A stretch of 64,000 nucleotides of DNA from Marthasterias glacialis (taxonomy: Eukaryota; Echinodermata; Asteroidea; Forcipulatida; Asteriidae). The translations under genes were made by a program, and so were the position numbers. The notes under the pieces were generated by a model that saw nothing but the letters and a program-made list of their open reading frames with translations, searched no databases and was not told the origin of the DNA. Location of the stretch: contig OU452226.1 of the NCBI GenBank assembly GCA_911728455.2, positions 23,631,999 to 23,695,998 of the forward strand, written 5' to 3'. This document shows, in pieces, positions 1 through 9,600 of this stretch (the stretch's first letter is position 1; every line of letters starts with the position of its first letter).

Positions 1-483
1 TAAATCTCATAATGTTTCCAAGTAGGCAAAATATGCTGCCATCTGTTGTTGTTTAAACTCTGGAAAAATATTACTAGAGAGCAACCCATTGGAGGAGCAT
101 GATGCGTTTTTGAAAGTGTTTTTTTGTGTGTGTGTGTGTTTTTTTTTATTTTTTTATAAAAGGTAGATAATTACCCTCAATGGCAACACCTTTAAAACAA
201 CTGATGAAATTAGTTTTTAAAATATTTACTGAACAAACTTCTGTATTAATGAAGACGGCATTCTGATCCTCCCATATCTATAATGCAGGCATGACCTTCT
301 TCCTACTTTAATCAGATTTAATTTTTTTTTTCCGGGGAAAAATTAGCAAAATTGTTATTAACAAAAAGCCTGGAATATTTATACAAGCCTATACCATGTG
401 TATATGTAGATCTACCCTTGTACTCAATGCAGTTTTCCAACTTTTTTTTCCAAGGGCCAAATATCATGCGTGATGTTAATGAT
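1..483. other. AT-rich intergenic DNA, no gene seen
   Basis: Only simple sequence is visible here: a short GT run near 126-141 followed by poly-T, and scattered T runs. No coding pattern or recognisable repeat end was found. Confidence 0.6.
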
Positions 484-648
484 TCAGCTTCGAAACCACG
501 GTTTTGACTCTGGCTTGGGCTTTGACTCCAGCTTGGGCTCTGTCAGTGATTTTGATGAAAATGTGTGCTTTAGGTATGGTGCTTCAAACAGGCAGCCGGA
601 GCCCAAGCCAGAGCCCAAGCCAAAGCCAATGACGTGGTTTCGAAAAGG
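484..648. repeat. Foldback repeat with CTTGGGCT-rich arms
   Basis: The left arm (about 488-542) begins CTTCGAAACCACG and carries repeated GGCTTGGGCT motifs. The right arm (about 597-647) carries the reverse complement, GAGCCCAAGCC repeats ending CGTGGTTTCGAAAAG. The two arms can pair into an imperfect hairpin around a 55-base centre. A related half copy lies near 1951-2011. This looks like a MITE-like or foldback element; small ORFs across it are by-products of the repeats. Confidence 0.6.
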
Positions 649-704
649 CCCATAATACTAAACCTTTGGAGTCGATTGGGGCTAAAGATTCGCATGCAAG
701 TCCG

Positions 705-1011
705 GGGCACGATTTCACAAAGAGCTAAGATTGTTCTTATGATGTGTACCAATCTTAATTGCTAAGCAAAGTGTGATGTTACAGTACAGATCACTGTTGG
801 TGATATTTGACAGCTCATCTTAAGATGAATCTTGGTGGTTTGTGAAATCGAGCACAGGGGCCGATTTTCACAAAGGGCGAATACATAATGATCTTAACTG
901 TCTATCAATCTTAATTGCTCAGCAAAGTGTGATGTCACAATACAAATTACTATGGCAATATTGACAACTCATCTTGAGGTGAATCCTGGTGCTTCGTGAA
1001 ATCCAGCCCAG
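705..1011. repeat. Two adjacent copies of a short terminal-inverted-repeat element
   Basis: Two related units of about 150 bp lie head to tail (about 705-856 and 857-1011). Each starts with a GATTTTCACAAAG-type end and finishes with the inverse, CTTCGTGAAATC or TTTGTGAAATCG. The interiors share the phrase CAATCTTAATTGCT and then AGCAAAGTGTGATGT. This is the architecture of a small non-autonomous DNA transposon (MITE) that duplicated or inserted next to itself. No target duplication was resolved. Confidence 0.6.
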
Positions 1012-3009
1012 GCTCGATAGTTCACGGAGGCGATTGCCTCCATTGCCCCCTAGTTAATTGCCTTGGTGCCCTTGAAATGATCCAATAGAAATTTACAATT
1101 TCCTCATGGAGGTGCCCTTTATCAAGAAGTAAATGCCTTGGTGCCCTTGCCCTTTCAAGGACGAAGCACACAGGCCTGCAAGTTTCATGCCGGACATGTT
1201 TGGTCGTAAAGTACCAAATCCATTTGTCTCAGGCAGGACTTGGCTTATGGTAAGTCGGTTATTTTATTACTTCATGCGCATTGAAGGAAATGTCATTTCT
1301 TTCGTGTCAAAAAAATATCTTAATTTTTGATTTAAAGATATATTTATTTATGAATCAAAAGAGATAATCTAAATGTTTGGTTTTTACTTGATCAACGATT
1401 CCTGCTGTTGTAATTCGTGCGGTTTAATGATCAGCCAAAAAGAGGTCATTTGCTCAAGTCAGTCTGTGAAAGTTCCCGGGCGAAAAGTTATTGTTTGAAC
1501 TTAATAAAATACATTTAATCAAATAATAAATAACAGTGTGTTATTGTCATTTATACTCACTTGTGAGTAATATTTGCAGAGTTGTATGACCCGTGACTCG
1601 GCCTCGGACTCGAGTCACGGTTTTGTTTCTTTCCCTGCCTTTCACCTCTGTGGACCCGGTTCGAACCGCGGACTGGGGCCTTGCATGTGGATTGGGTTTT
1701 CAGTCCCTACCTGATTGCGTGGGTTTTCCCCTATTTGGGGTTTTCCCTCCCACATCTAAAACTAACATTTCTTCAACATCTTCTCTACACAGGTATCTTC
1801 AGGCCTACGGGTCACAGTGCTAGTCACTATTGAGGGTCCCTTGGTTTCATTACCAGAAAGATATAAATAAATAATTTTAACTTGACTTCCCCTCGACCCA
1901 AATGATTCGGGATTCGGACTGGATGAGTGAGGATGACTCGAGTACAACTATGGCCGTTTTCGAAACCAAGGTTTTCGCCTTGGGCTCCGGTTTAGGCTCT
2001 GTCCGCCTGCTTGGAGTCCCGTAAGGAAAGCACACGTTTTCTAAACAACAGACAGCCTATAAGAACCAAGCAGGGCCGGATCTATGAGAGTATAATGAGA
2101 ATTCCATTTGATTGGTTTACTCGTACGGCATTATATGTTACAAGTGTAAAGTTACCTATGGTGTACTTTTCTCAAAAACACCGGGACGCTATCTTGTCCG
2201 GGCGTGCTTTTTAGGGCCCGGAAAAGTTTTGAGATGGTCTCTGGTGCAATCTAGGATATGATTTCAGTAGCGTTTTACAGATTACTTTGTACTTATTTTG
2301 AAATTAGGAAGTCGCTTTATTTGCCTATTGTTTTGTTTTTTAGTGGGCAAAAGTAAGAGGGCGCTCCCGCTGCGCCAACCCCTAAATCCACGCCTGAAAA
2401 GGGACAAGCAAGTTAAAGGTTTCGGATGTTTCATTCTTTGGCCTTGGAAATGTCAAGGCACTGCCCATCCCACCTCATCCCCACCTTCACATTTAACGAC
2501 TCATTATTTCATCTTCACCGAGCCTGCACACCTCCAGCCCACCACCCACCTACCGCACTCTAACCTCATCCCATCTCCACCCTACCTCCGTTGATATTTG
2601 CTGGGATTTTTTTTTTTTTTTTTTTTTTATTAATTTGTGTATTTTTTAAAATGGAATTAGTATTGCGCACTCTGGCTGTCAAAAACACGGCCTATTGTTT
2701 CGATTCGTTTGGTGGTAATTCATTTATAGCTTTTTCCAAAAAATTCGTACAATGAATTTCTCAGTACCAGAATTTCTCAGTTAAATCTTGTATTTCATGA
2801 TGAGAGTACAGCTGCCCATTTTTTGTATTTAATGAATCACACAGGAAGTGTACTTTGGCCGCGTTTTTTTCTTTCTTCTCTTCCCTCGGCTCGGCTTTAC
2901 GCAAACTGAACCCTGGATCTATCCGCTCCAACTCCTAGTTCTTAAAAGCAAACTGTCAATTAAAGCAAACTGTCAATTAAGTGGCGAATAGTTATGCACT
3001 CGTCTCACA
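1012..3009. other. Intergenic DNA without recognised genes
   Basis: Contains a small dyad CCGTGACTC/GAGTCACGG near 1605, a stretch around 1670-1780 that reads like a decayed repeat rather than a gene, a second partial copy of the CTTGGGCT foldback repeat near 1951-2011, and a poly-T run near 2609-2630. No ORF here has convincing protein character. Confidence 0.5.
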
Positions 3010-3294
3010 ATAGCCCTTTTCACACTGAAGTCGTCGCCATATGTCTGCCGTGTACATGACGTAACTGGGGTAAGCAAAACCCGCTTTCGTTTCCCACTAG
3101 TATTTATTCCCCGGGGGATTAAAAATACCCCGGGGTTTTGCCGTTTACCCCTACTCCGGAGCAGGGGTGGCCATTCCACTGGGTTTGCTCATTCGCCGGG
3201 GCAGACCGGGGGTAAAGCGAATCAAGTGTGAAACGACCGACCGCTATTCCCCGTGGATATCCCGGGGGAAAAGCATAGTGTGAAAGGGGCTTAA
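3010..3294. mobile_element. MITE-like element with CACACT termini
   Basis: The left end reads TAGCCCTTTTCACACT (about 3011-3026). The right end reads AGTGTGAAAGGGGCTTA (about 3277-3293), its near-perfect inverse. The interior is GC-richer than the flanks and contains CCCCGGGG-type palindromes near 3110-3135 and 3260. Size and symmetry fit a non-autonomous DNA transposon; it has no transposase. Confidence 0.65.
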
Positions 3295-4369
3295 CCGTCT
3301 TGGCCCGATGGAGACCAGCGAGCAAAGTAGCCTAAATAAGAATGTACAGCTTAATGACGCCGAGCAGTGTGCACCGGCACAATGGAGGAGAGGGGCCGTC
3401 TTTAGGCTAAATTAAGGCCTGCCGATTTTTAATGTATTATCTTATTATGCGGTACGAGGGGAAACACCGGGCTGGTCGATCGAAGAAAAAACATGCCTCA
3501 CTCAAAACAATGGTGTGCTATCTCTTTAATTGACATTGGCTTTTTGTATAATTTGTCTTAATTTGACATGTCCCCGACGTGTAAACCTAATAAAGCATTG
3601 CAGATGATAATTTCCTGTAGTTTGTTACTATAGATCGGATCCGGCTATGCTGTTGTAAATGACACATTACACCGTATCTACCCTTGGAAATGAACGACAG
3701 TTATGCTCCACGTTGCTCACACTCTTTCGTAATCAATCTTGTTCACATTATTGCGCTATTTTTTTGGATAGGAGGAACTTCTGTTCAATTAGAGCTGCAG
3801 TTTGCGCTTGCTTTGTTAACAAGCCGGGTGTTTTCAACTTGAATAAAAATGAAGTTCACTCCAATCTCACCCAAAAAGGTGATGCACGGTGAGTTTCACT
3901 CTCAAAAAAAAAAGCCAAAATGACACCACTCGGGCGAGAGAGTGAAATGTTCAGTCTTTTACGTTTAGAGAGTATGTAGCAGCACCTCCGCTAATTAGGA
4001 ATCCTCGAGCAGGCCTACAAACTATCAGTGATCGATGGTCATCTTGGACCCCTTTTGCTTGCTGGCTTCAATTGGCCTTTCTTGATGGTTAAACACGAAC
4101 AGCTATTAATGCAAGTGCGTGCGTGTACCAAAATGCGGGGTGCCGCTGGAATCAACACGGTGCTCTATCAAACACCGGTGTGTAGTGGTAACAGCTGTAA
4201 TCAATAAATAACTTTTTGGAAAAATAATTTCTACCCAATTGTTTTCAGTTTGCTTCTGCTGGCGGATGTCCGTCCATGTTGATAAGTTATCTAAATCTGA
4301 ATCGACTTTCGTTCAACCTCTGTTGATTCATGTGTTAAAGTAAGGATCCGTTTGGAATTTATTGAAGTG
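3295..4369. other. Intergenic DNA without recognised genes
   Basis: No coding or RNA gene signature was recognised. Short ORFs here lack domain-like composition. Confidence 0.5.
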
Positions 4370-4470
4370 AATGGGAGACTTTGGAACGATAGGTGGCAGC
4401 AGACTGATTGTCATTGTGTATGCGCACATTTCCGAGAACAAGGGTGCACCACACTAAATAGGCTCCCATA
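4370..4470. repeat. Short MITE related to copies at 17.3 and 54.6 kb
   Basis: Starts ATGGGAGACTTTGGAACGAT followed by AGGTGGCAGCAGACT, and ends near CTCCCAT at 4463-4469. The same GGGAGA...AGGTGGCAGC...CGAGAACA pattern recurs at 17293-17452. The GGGAGACTTTTGAGACGATAG end recurs at 54557-54686. The family is inferred from these three local copies. Confidence 0.55.
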
Positions 4471-4639
4471 GCATCCAATGCTTAATGCTAAATATTCAAA
4501 AATACTCAAAAATACTTAAAAGTCTCTCAGCCTCTAGAAAACTAATCAAATATATTTATAGACAACTGAACTTCATTTTTCTTTTCAATCTTTAGTAGGT
4601 TAGCCATTTTCAAACATCGAGTTCTAACTTTTTACTCAT

Positions 4640-4673
<34 letters not shown>

Positions 4674-5241
4674 AACAACAAAATTAGGCCTTATGGCATT
4701 TCAAGCAAAAGTAAATCAAGGGAATTTTTTCGTCCACGACTCTTTATACCATGTGCAAATCTGCGAACAATTTTTTTTTAATGCTATTCAGAACCTTTCA
4801 GTGGTGGCCTGAAATGTGATTTTCTATGACTTCGTAAAGACACGTTGTTCAGTTCTCTTAGAAGATGTTTATCAATAATAGAGACGATAATTTTGTTCGG
4901 ATTTTGTTTCAATTGACTTCGACAGATTTTGCGTTTTCAACATGCCACTCAGTCTAAAAGCCCCTGGTTAACATTGGAAAAGGGACTGTAAATGTTTTCA
5001 TTCTTTGCACAAATCAAGATATTTGTAATAAAACCAACCTGTGAAAATGTCGGCTCATTTCGTTCTTTCATTTGTGAGAGAACGGTAAAAATGCATTAAG
5101 CATTTCTGTACGCATATAGGCAGAGTTTTCGTCTCCCTGAGACGAAAACTAATTTTGGATTTTTGTTTCATTTATTATTTAAAAATTATAACACTTCAGG
5201 CAGAAAATGTTTCAAGGAAAGTTTCCCACCGTCATTATTAT
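4471..5241. other. AT-rich intergenic DNA up to the element 1 insertion site
   Basis: Contains a 30-base poly-A run near 4646-4671. No gene was seen. The last four bases, TTAT (5238-5241), are the target copy duplicated on the far side of element 1. Confidence 0.55.
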
Positions 5242-5568
5242 TGTTATGGTGTTAACCCCGGCCTTTTGTGATGTTTATTTTTGCGCACTATAGTCATGGC
5301 GATTATGTGCACCTGGGTGTGCATGGAAGTTATGTAATAACCCAGTATATAAAGTACTTTCACTGTCGCCTCGTGGTCTGTCTCCTTCAGGTGCGCCACC
5401 GAGTCGACGGTGTATTTCGTTTATTATTTAGCAATAAATAGTGTTTAAATAAAACACCCTGCGGTGTGTACGCTCTAGAAATAAAAGAGAACGTCCAATT
5501 TGTGTTTCATTGCTGAGTTTACGATCCGTTTGGGCGGAATGGCTATGATGGCCAAACCGTCCATAACA
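5242..5568 (+). repeat. 5' LTR of element 1
   Basis: 327 bp, TGTTATGG...CCATAACA. It contains a TATA box (5346-5353) and AATAAA-type signals near 5431, 5447 and 5480. Transcription probably starts about 25-30 bases after the TATA box, near 5375-5380. This leaves a short R/U5 that begins with a GC-rich segment able to pair with the leader (see findings). Confidence 0.93.
5346..5353 (+). promoter_or_regulatory. TATA box of the element 1 LTR
   Basis: TATATAAA in the middle of the LTR, with AATAAA signals downstream in the same LTR, as expected for a U3-R-U5 layout. An identical copy lies in the 3' LTR. Confidence 0.7.
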
Positions 5569-5570
5569 TA

Positions 5571-5587
5571 TGGTGGAAGATCCGGTT
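5571..5587 (+). promoter_or_regulatory. Probable primer binding site of element 1
   Basis: Two bases after the LTR end the sequence reads TGGTGGAAGATCCGG. It starts with the TGG expected for pairing with the CCA end of a tRNA primer. The tRNA species was not identified. Confidence 0.55.
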
Positions 5588-5766
5588 CTCGGTGGCGCAC
5601 CCTGCCAGCTGGCCGAAGGACGCAGACCCGCTTGGGGATACAACAGGTATTTATACTTTGTTAACTTGTTTTCTTGTATTACCCACAGCGTAGATTTTAT
5701 GTTCATTATTCGAATTGTGTTTTGATGATTATGCTATTACATTTGTATGTCATTATTTCTATCACA

Positions 5767-6564
5767 ATGGCCAGTAAATATGAATTGAAGTTCAGGGATA
5801 CTTACTCTGGTACTGAAGATCTTGACTTGTTTTTGAGTAGACTGGAAAACTATAGTAAACTACGAGACTTTGCAGCCGAAAAAAAGGTTCTGTCACTGGG
5901 CTTACGTTTGACTGGCCCTGCAGCTTTATGGTTTGCTGATTTGCCTGATAGTGAGAAAGTCGACTTCAAAGCAGTCACTGATGCACTCAGACTTGCTTTT
6001 GAAGGTGACAGTGTACGATGGGTTAGAGAAGCCAAACTAGCCGAGCGTCAGCAAGGTGAAAACGAGTCCATTGACTTATATTTCACAGATATAGTGCATC
6101 TCAGTAGACAATTACACCGATCAGACAACGAACAGATGGCACGGTTTGTTCGCGGTCTGAGACCGGCGCTAAAAGCGTTCGTAATTTCCAAAGAACCTAA
6201 AAACATTGCTCAAGCGATCAATTTTGCACGTCTTGGTGAAAGCGTGGACAAAATTTCCCAACCACCAGCAAAAGTTCAGAGCATTGAGCAAAGTACATGT
6301 GCAAAAAATGAGGTCACCACTAAACTGGACAATTTGCAAACTCAGGTAGATAATATCGTAAACCTGGTTAGTTCAAGCAAACAAGTGGTTCGACCACAAT
6401 TCGTTCGCAATCGCTCAAACAGCCACACTCGAACTTATTCCAAACAGTCCAGATTTAATGGTGTTTGTAATCGCTGTGGAAAGTACGGTCATAAACAGGT
6501 AAACTGCTACTCTAAATTTCATATCCAAGGTTATGCTTTAAACGGACCCAGCCGCCTACCATGA
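5767..6564 (+). CDS. gag: Gag of element 1
   Basis: Structural protein that assembles the cytoplasmic particle and packages element RNA. I use the ATG at 5767 (CACAATGGCC, good context), giving 265 residues. An upstream in-frame ATG at 5674 would add a hydrophobic 31-residue leader that looks like untranslated sequence. The N-terminal two thirds has the helical retrotransposon Gag pattern (FLSRLENY, LRLTGPAALWF, ARFVRGLRPALK). One CCHC zinc knuckle, C-X2-C-X4-H-X4-C, sits at about residues 234-247 (CNRCGKYGHKQVNC). The ORF ends TGA at 6562-6564, overlapping the -1 pol frame. A slippery heptamer at 6537-6543 lies between the knuckle and the stop. Confidence 0.93.
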   Translation: MASKYELKFRDTYSGTEDLDLFLSRLENYSKLRDFAAEKKVLSLGLRLTGPAALWFADLPDSEKVDFKAVTDALRLAFEGDSVRWVREAKLAERQQGENESIDLYFTDIVHLSRQLHRSDNEQMARFVRGLRPALKAFVISKEPKNIAQAINFARLGESVDKISQPPAKVQSIEQSTCAKNEVTTKLDNLQTQVDNIVNLVSSSKQVVRPQFVRNRSNSHTRTYSKQSRFNGVCNRCGKYGHKQVNCYSKFHIQGYALNGPSRLP

Positions 6565-6609
6565 CAGGGGTTAGGGTGGACGGCTGTGACGTTCAAAGCG
6601 ATGACCCCT
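6537..6609 (+). promoter_or_regulatory. Predicted -1 frameshift signal: TTTAAAC heptamer plus H-type pseudoknot
   Basis: TTTAAAC at 6537-6543 is in register with gag as T TTA AAC, the X XXY YYZ rule. After a 5-base spacer, stem 1 pairs 6549-6560 with 6575-6586 (CAGCCGCCTACC with GGTGGACGGCTG). It has one C-A mismatch and one G-U pair. The loop contains AGGGGTTA (6566-6573), which pairs with TGACCCCT (6602-6609) as stem 2, including one G-U pair. The single-stranded links are 5, 1 and about 15 bases. The pol frame is open from 6516, so a -1 shift here would produce Gag-Pol. The elements are seen directly; the function is inferred. Confidence 0.8.
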
Positions 6610-9600
6610 TGAGAATTGATCTTGACCAAAATAGTATGATCTCTATTACCATTGGTGATGATACTTTGAAATGTTTGATAGATACAGGTGCTACCAGTAA
6701 CTTGATTTCTGAAAAGTACTATAAAACCAACGTTGTTTTCAGACAGTTGCGTTTGTTGAAACCTAAATTTGACCATGCAACCACAGCTAATGGTGACAAT
6801 GTAAAGATTGTTGGATTTCTTAATGTACCAGTACACATTTTTGGAGCAAAATTCATGGTACCCTTTTATGTGACAAGTAACTTATATCAAAATGTTATAC
6901 TAGGGTCCGAGTTCCTAACTTCACAAAAGGTGTCAATTGATTTTGGGAAATCTAAACTTCGCATTCACAGGAAAAATCAGTTGCGTACCTGTACTGAAAT
7001 TACTGTACCCCCACGTTCACAATCTGTCCGCGAGGTCAGAATCAAAAATTACCTTCCCTCGGGTGTAATAGGTCATTGTCATGGTGGACGTAATATCCAG
7101 AACATTGGTCTAGTAGTTGCAAACACTATATCTAGCTCCCACATGACAGACTCGGGTACGAAAGTGACAGTTATGGTAATGAATCCATCTGAGGTTCCAG
7201 TTACAATTTTCCCCCGTACTAAAATTGGTACGTTCAATATTGTGGAAGAGAATAACATTTCTGAGTTTGCCAATTTTGACAAGATTGAATCTAGCACCAA
7301 CATTGAACATAAGGTTACGAACCCACAGTATTCATCTAGTGGTCAAGAGGTTCTCGATAAAATTAACATTTCATCGTCTTCCATAAACCCTACTCAACGA
7401 CAACAGCTTAAAGCTTTAATCAGTAATTATTCTGATGTGTTTGAAACCGAAAGAAGTTCATGTGGTTTTTTCGATAAGGTTGAACATATAATCGATACTG
7501 GTAACAACCCTCCAGTTAGATGCCGCCCCTACAGACATTCACCGAGGTTACAGCGGACAATAAGAGAGCATGTTAACAAAATGTTAAATGATGATATTAT
7601 TTCTGAGTCAACTTCACCATTTTCTAGCCCAGTTGTTATGGTAAAAAAGAAAACTGGTGAATACAGGTTTTGTATTGACTTTAGGAGATTAAACCAGATC
7701 ACGGTCAGAGACAATTTTCCACTGCCCAGTATTTCGGATACATTTAACAATCTTGGTATGTCTAAACCAGCATATTTCACTACTCTAGATATGGCGTCAG
7801 GATATTGGCAAATAGGGCTAGATAAAGATTCTAAAAAGAAAACAGCGTTCATTACTCAAGACGGATTGTATGAATTCAATGTGTTACCTTTTGGACTACA
7901 CAATGCACCCAGTACATTCCAAAGAACAATGCATGAAGTGCTGAGAGGATTGCATTGGAAGTTTTGTTTAGTGTACTTAGATGACATTATCATTTATAGC
8001 GAGACTTTCAAAGACCATCTCGATCATTTGTGCCAAGTATTTCAGAAATTCAGAGATGCTAATCTTAAACTGAAGCCGAAGAAATGTTCTTTTGCATGTG
8101 ATAAAATACACTACCTTGGACACATAATTAGTGAAGACGGTGTTGCAACTGACCCAGAAAAGCTCAAAGTTGTAAAAGAATACCCATTACCAAAGAATAT
8201 CAAAGATGTTCGTGCATTCCTTGGTTTTGTTGGTTATTACAGGCGTTACATAAAAGATTTCAGCAAAACTGCTCAACCACTAACCGCACTGACTTGCAAG
8301 AACATTCCATTCCAATGGACAAAAGAGTGTTCAGAAGCTTTTGAACATCTGAAACAAAGTCTCTTGGAGCCACCTGTATTATCCCATCCTAGGTTTGATG
8401 AATGCTCACAGTTTGTTTTGCAAACTGATGCGTCCTCTGAGGGGTTAGGATTTGTATTATCCCAAATACAGGATGGTAACGAAAAAGCTATTGCATATGC
8501 CAGTAGAGCGCTTAAGCCAGCGGAACGCAATTATACTGTGACGGAATTAGAAGCACTTGCCGTTGTTGAAGGAGTGAAAAAGTTTTCTACTTACTTGGAA
8601 CATAGCCCAAAATTCAAAATTATGACTGATCATCAAGCTCTTAAATGGTTGTTTGACCAAAAACGTTCATCTGGTAGATTAGCTCGTTGGTCCTTGTATT
8701 TACAATCGTACAGTTATGATATTGAACACCGACCAGGCAAGAAACTTGCTAACGTAGACACTCTGAGCAGAATTTGGAAAGACAATTCCCAACCTACATG
8801 TGTTCCTCACCCACAAGTAGAAAGCTCACATAGCGATACCGCACAATTGAGTCAATCAGACTCTGAGACAGTTTTAACTGGTTTTGATCATGAAGAAAAC
8901 TCGTCTAAAATAGAAGAGGTGCGAAATCTTCGATACCAACGTGGTAAACGTTTGCATAATCACAACATGGTGAACTTCAAAGATCACTTACCTGTTGTTC
9001 ATGAGAACATTGACCTAGATAAAATCAAACAGGGTCAACGAAATGACTCATTTTCGAAATCGATCATTGATTATCTGGAGTCAGATCTCCTACCAGAGGA
9101 TAACAAAATAGCCCGTAGGTTATTACTTGAAGTAAATCAGTATTTTGTACATAATGGCATTTTGTATCATGTTTGGCACACGCCACGAAGCAGAAGGATT
9201 CCGGAACGTAATATTGTTCAATTGTACATCCCAAGTCCGTACATAGATACTGTTCTTCATCATTGTCATGATCTTGTTCTTTCCGCTCACTTTGGATTCC
9301 ATAGAACATACAGTAAAATTCGGCAACGATATTTTTGGAAGTTCATGCATCGTGATATTGATAATTGGGTCAGATCTTGTGATTCTTGTCACCGTGTTAA
9401 AACACCGAAGCACAAAGTTGTAGCCCCACTGCTTACCATGAAAGTTCCTGGACCATTTGAAAGGGTTAGCGTAGATATTCTAGGCCCCCTCCCAGTCACT
9501 GAATCAGGAAACCGTTATGTATTATGTTTCATGGATCATTGTACTAGATGGCCTATCCTTGTGCCTATTGCTAAGACGGACTCTGCCACTGTAGCAACTA

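Noticed and set aside
2298-2594. A 98-codon ORF
   Set aside because: Pro/Thr/His-rich low-complexity translation of a C-rich stretch with no domain pattern.
5674-5766. Gag of element 1 starting at 5674 with a hydrophobic leader
   Set aside because: The ATG at 5767 has better context and begins the recognisable Gag domain. The leader-like residues lie in the untranslated leader.
6561-6564. Pol of element 1 translated from its own ATG by stop-restart at ATGA
   Set aside because: Possible, but the ATG lies in the loop of a strong pseudoknot behind an in-register TTTAAAC. Reading from the ATG would also make Pol without Gag, so frameshifting fits better.
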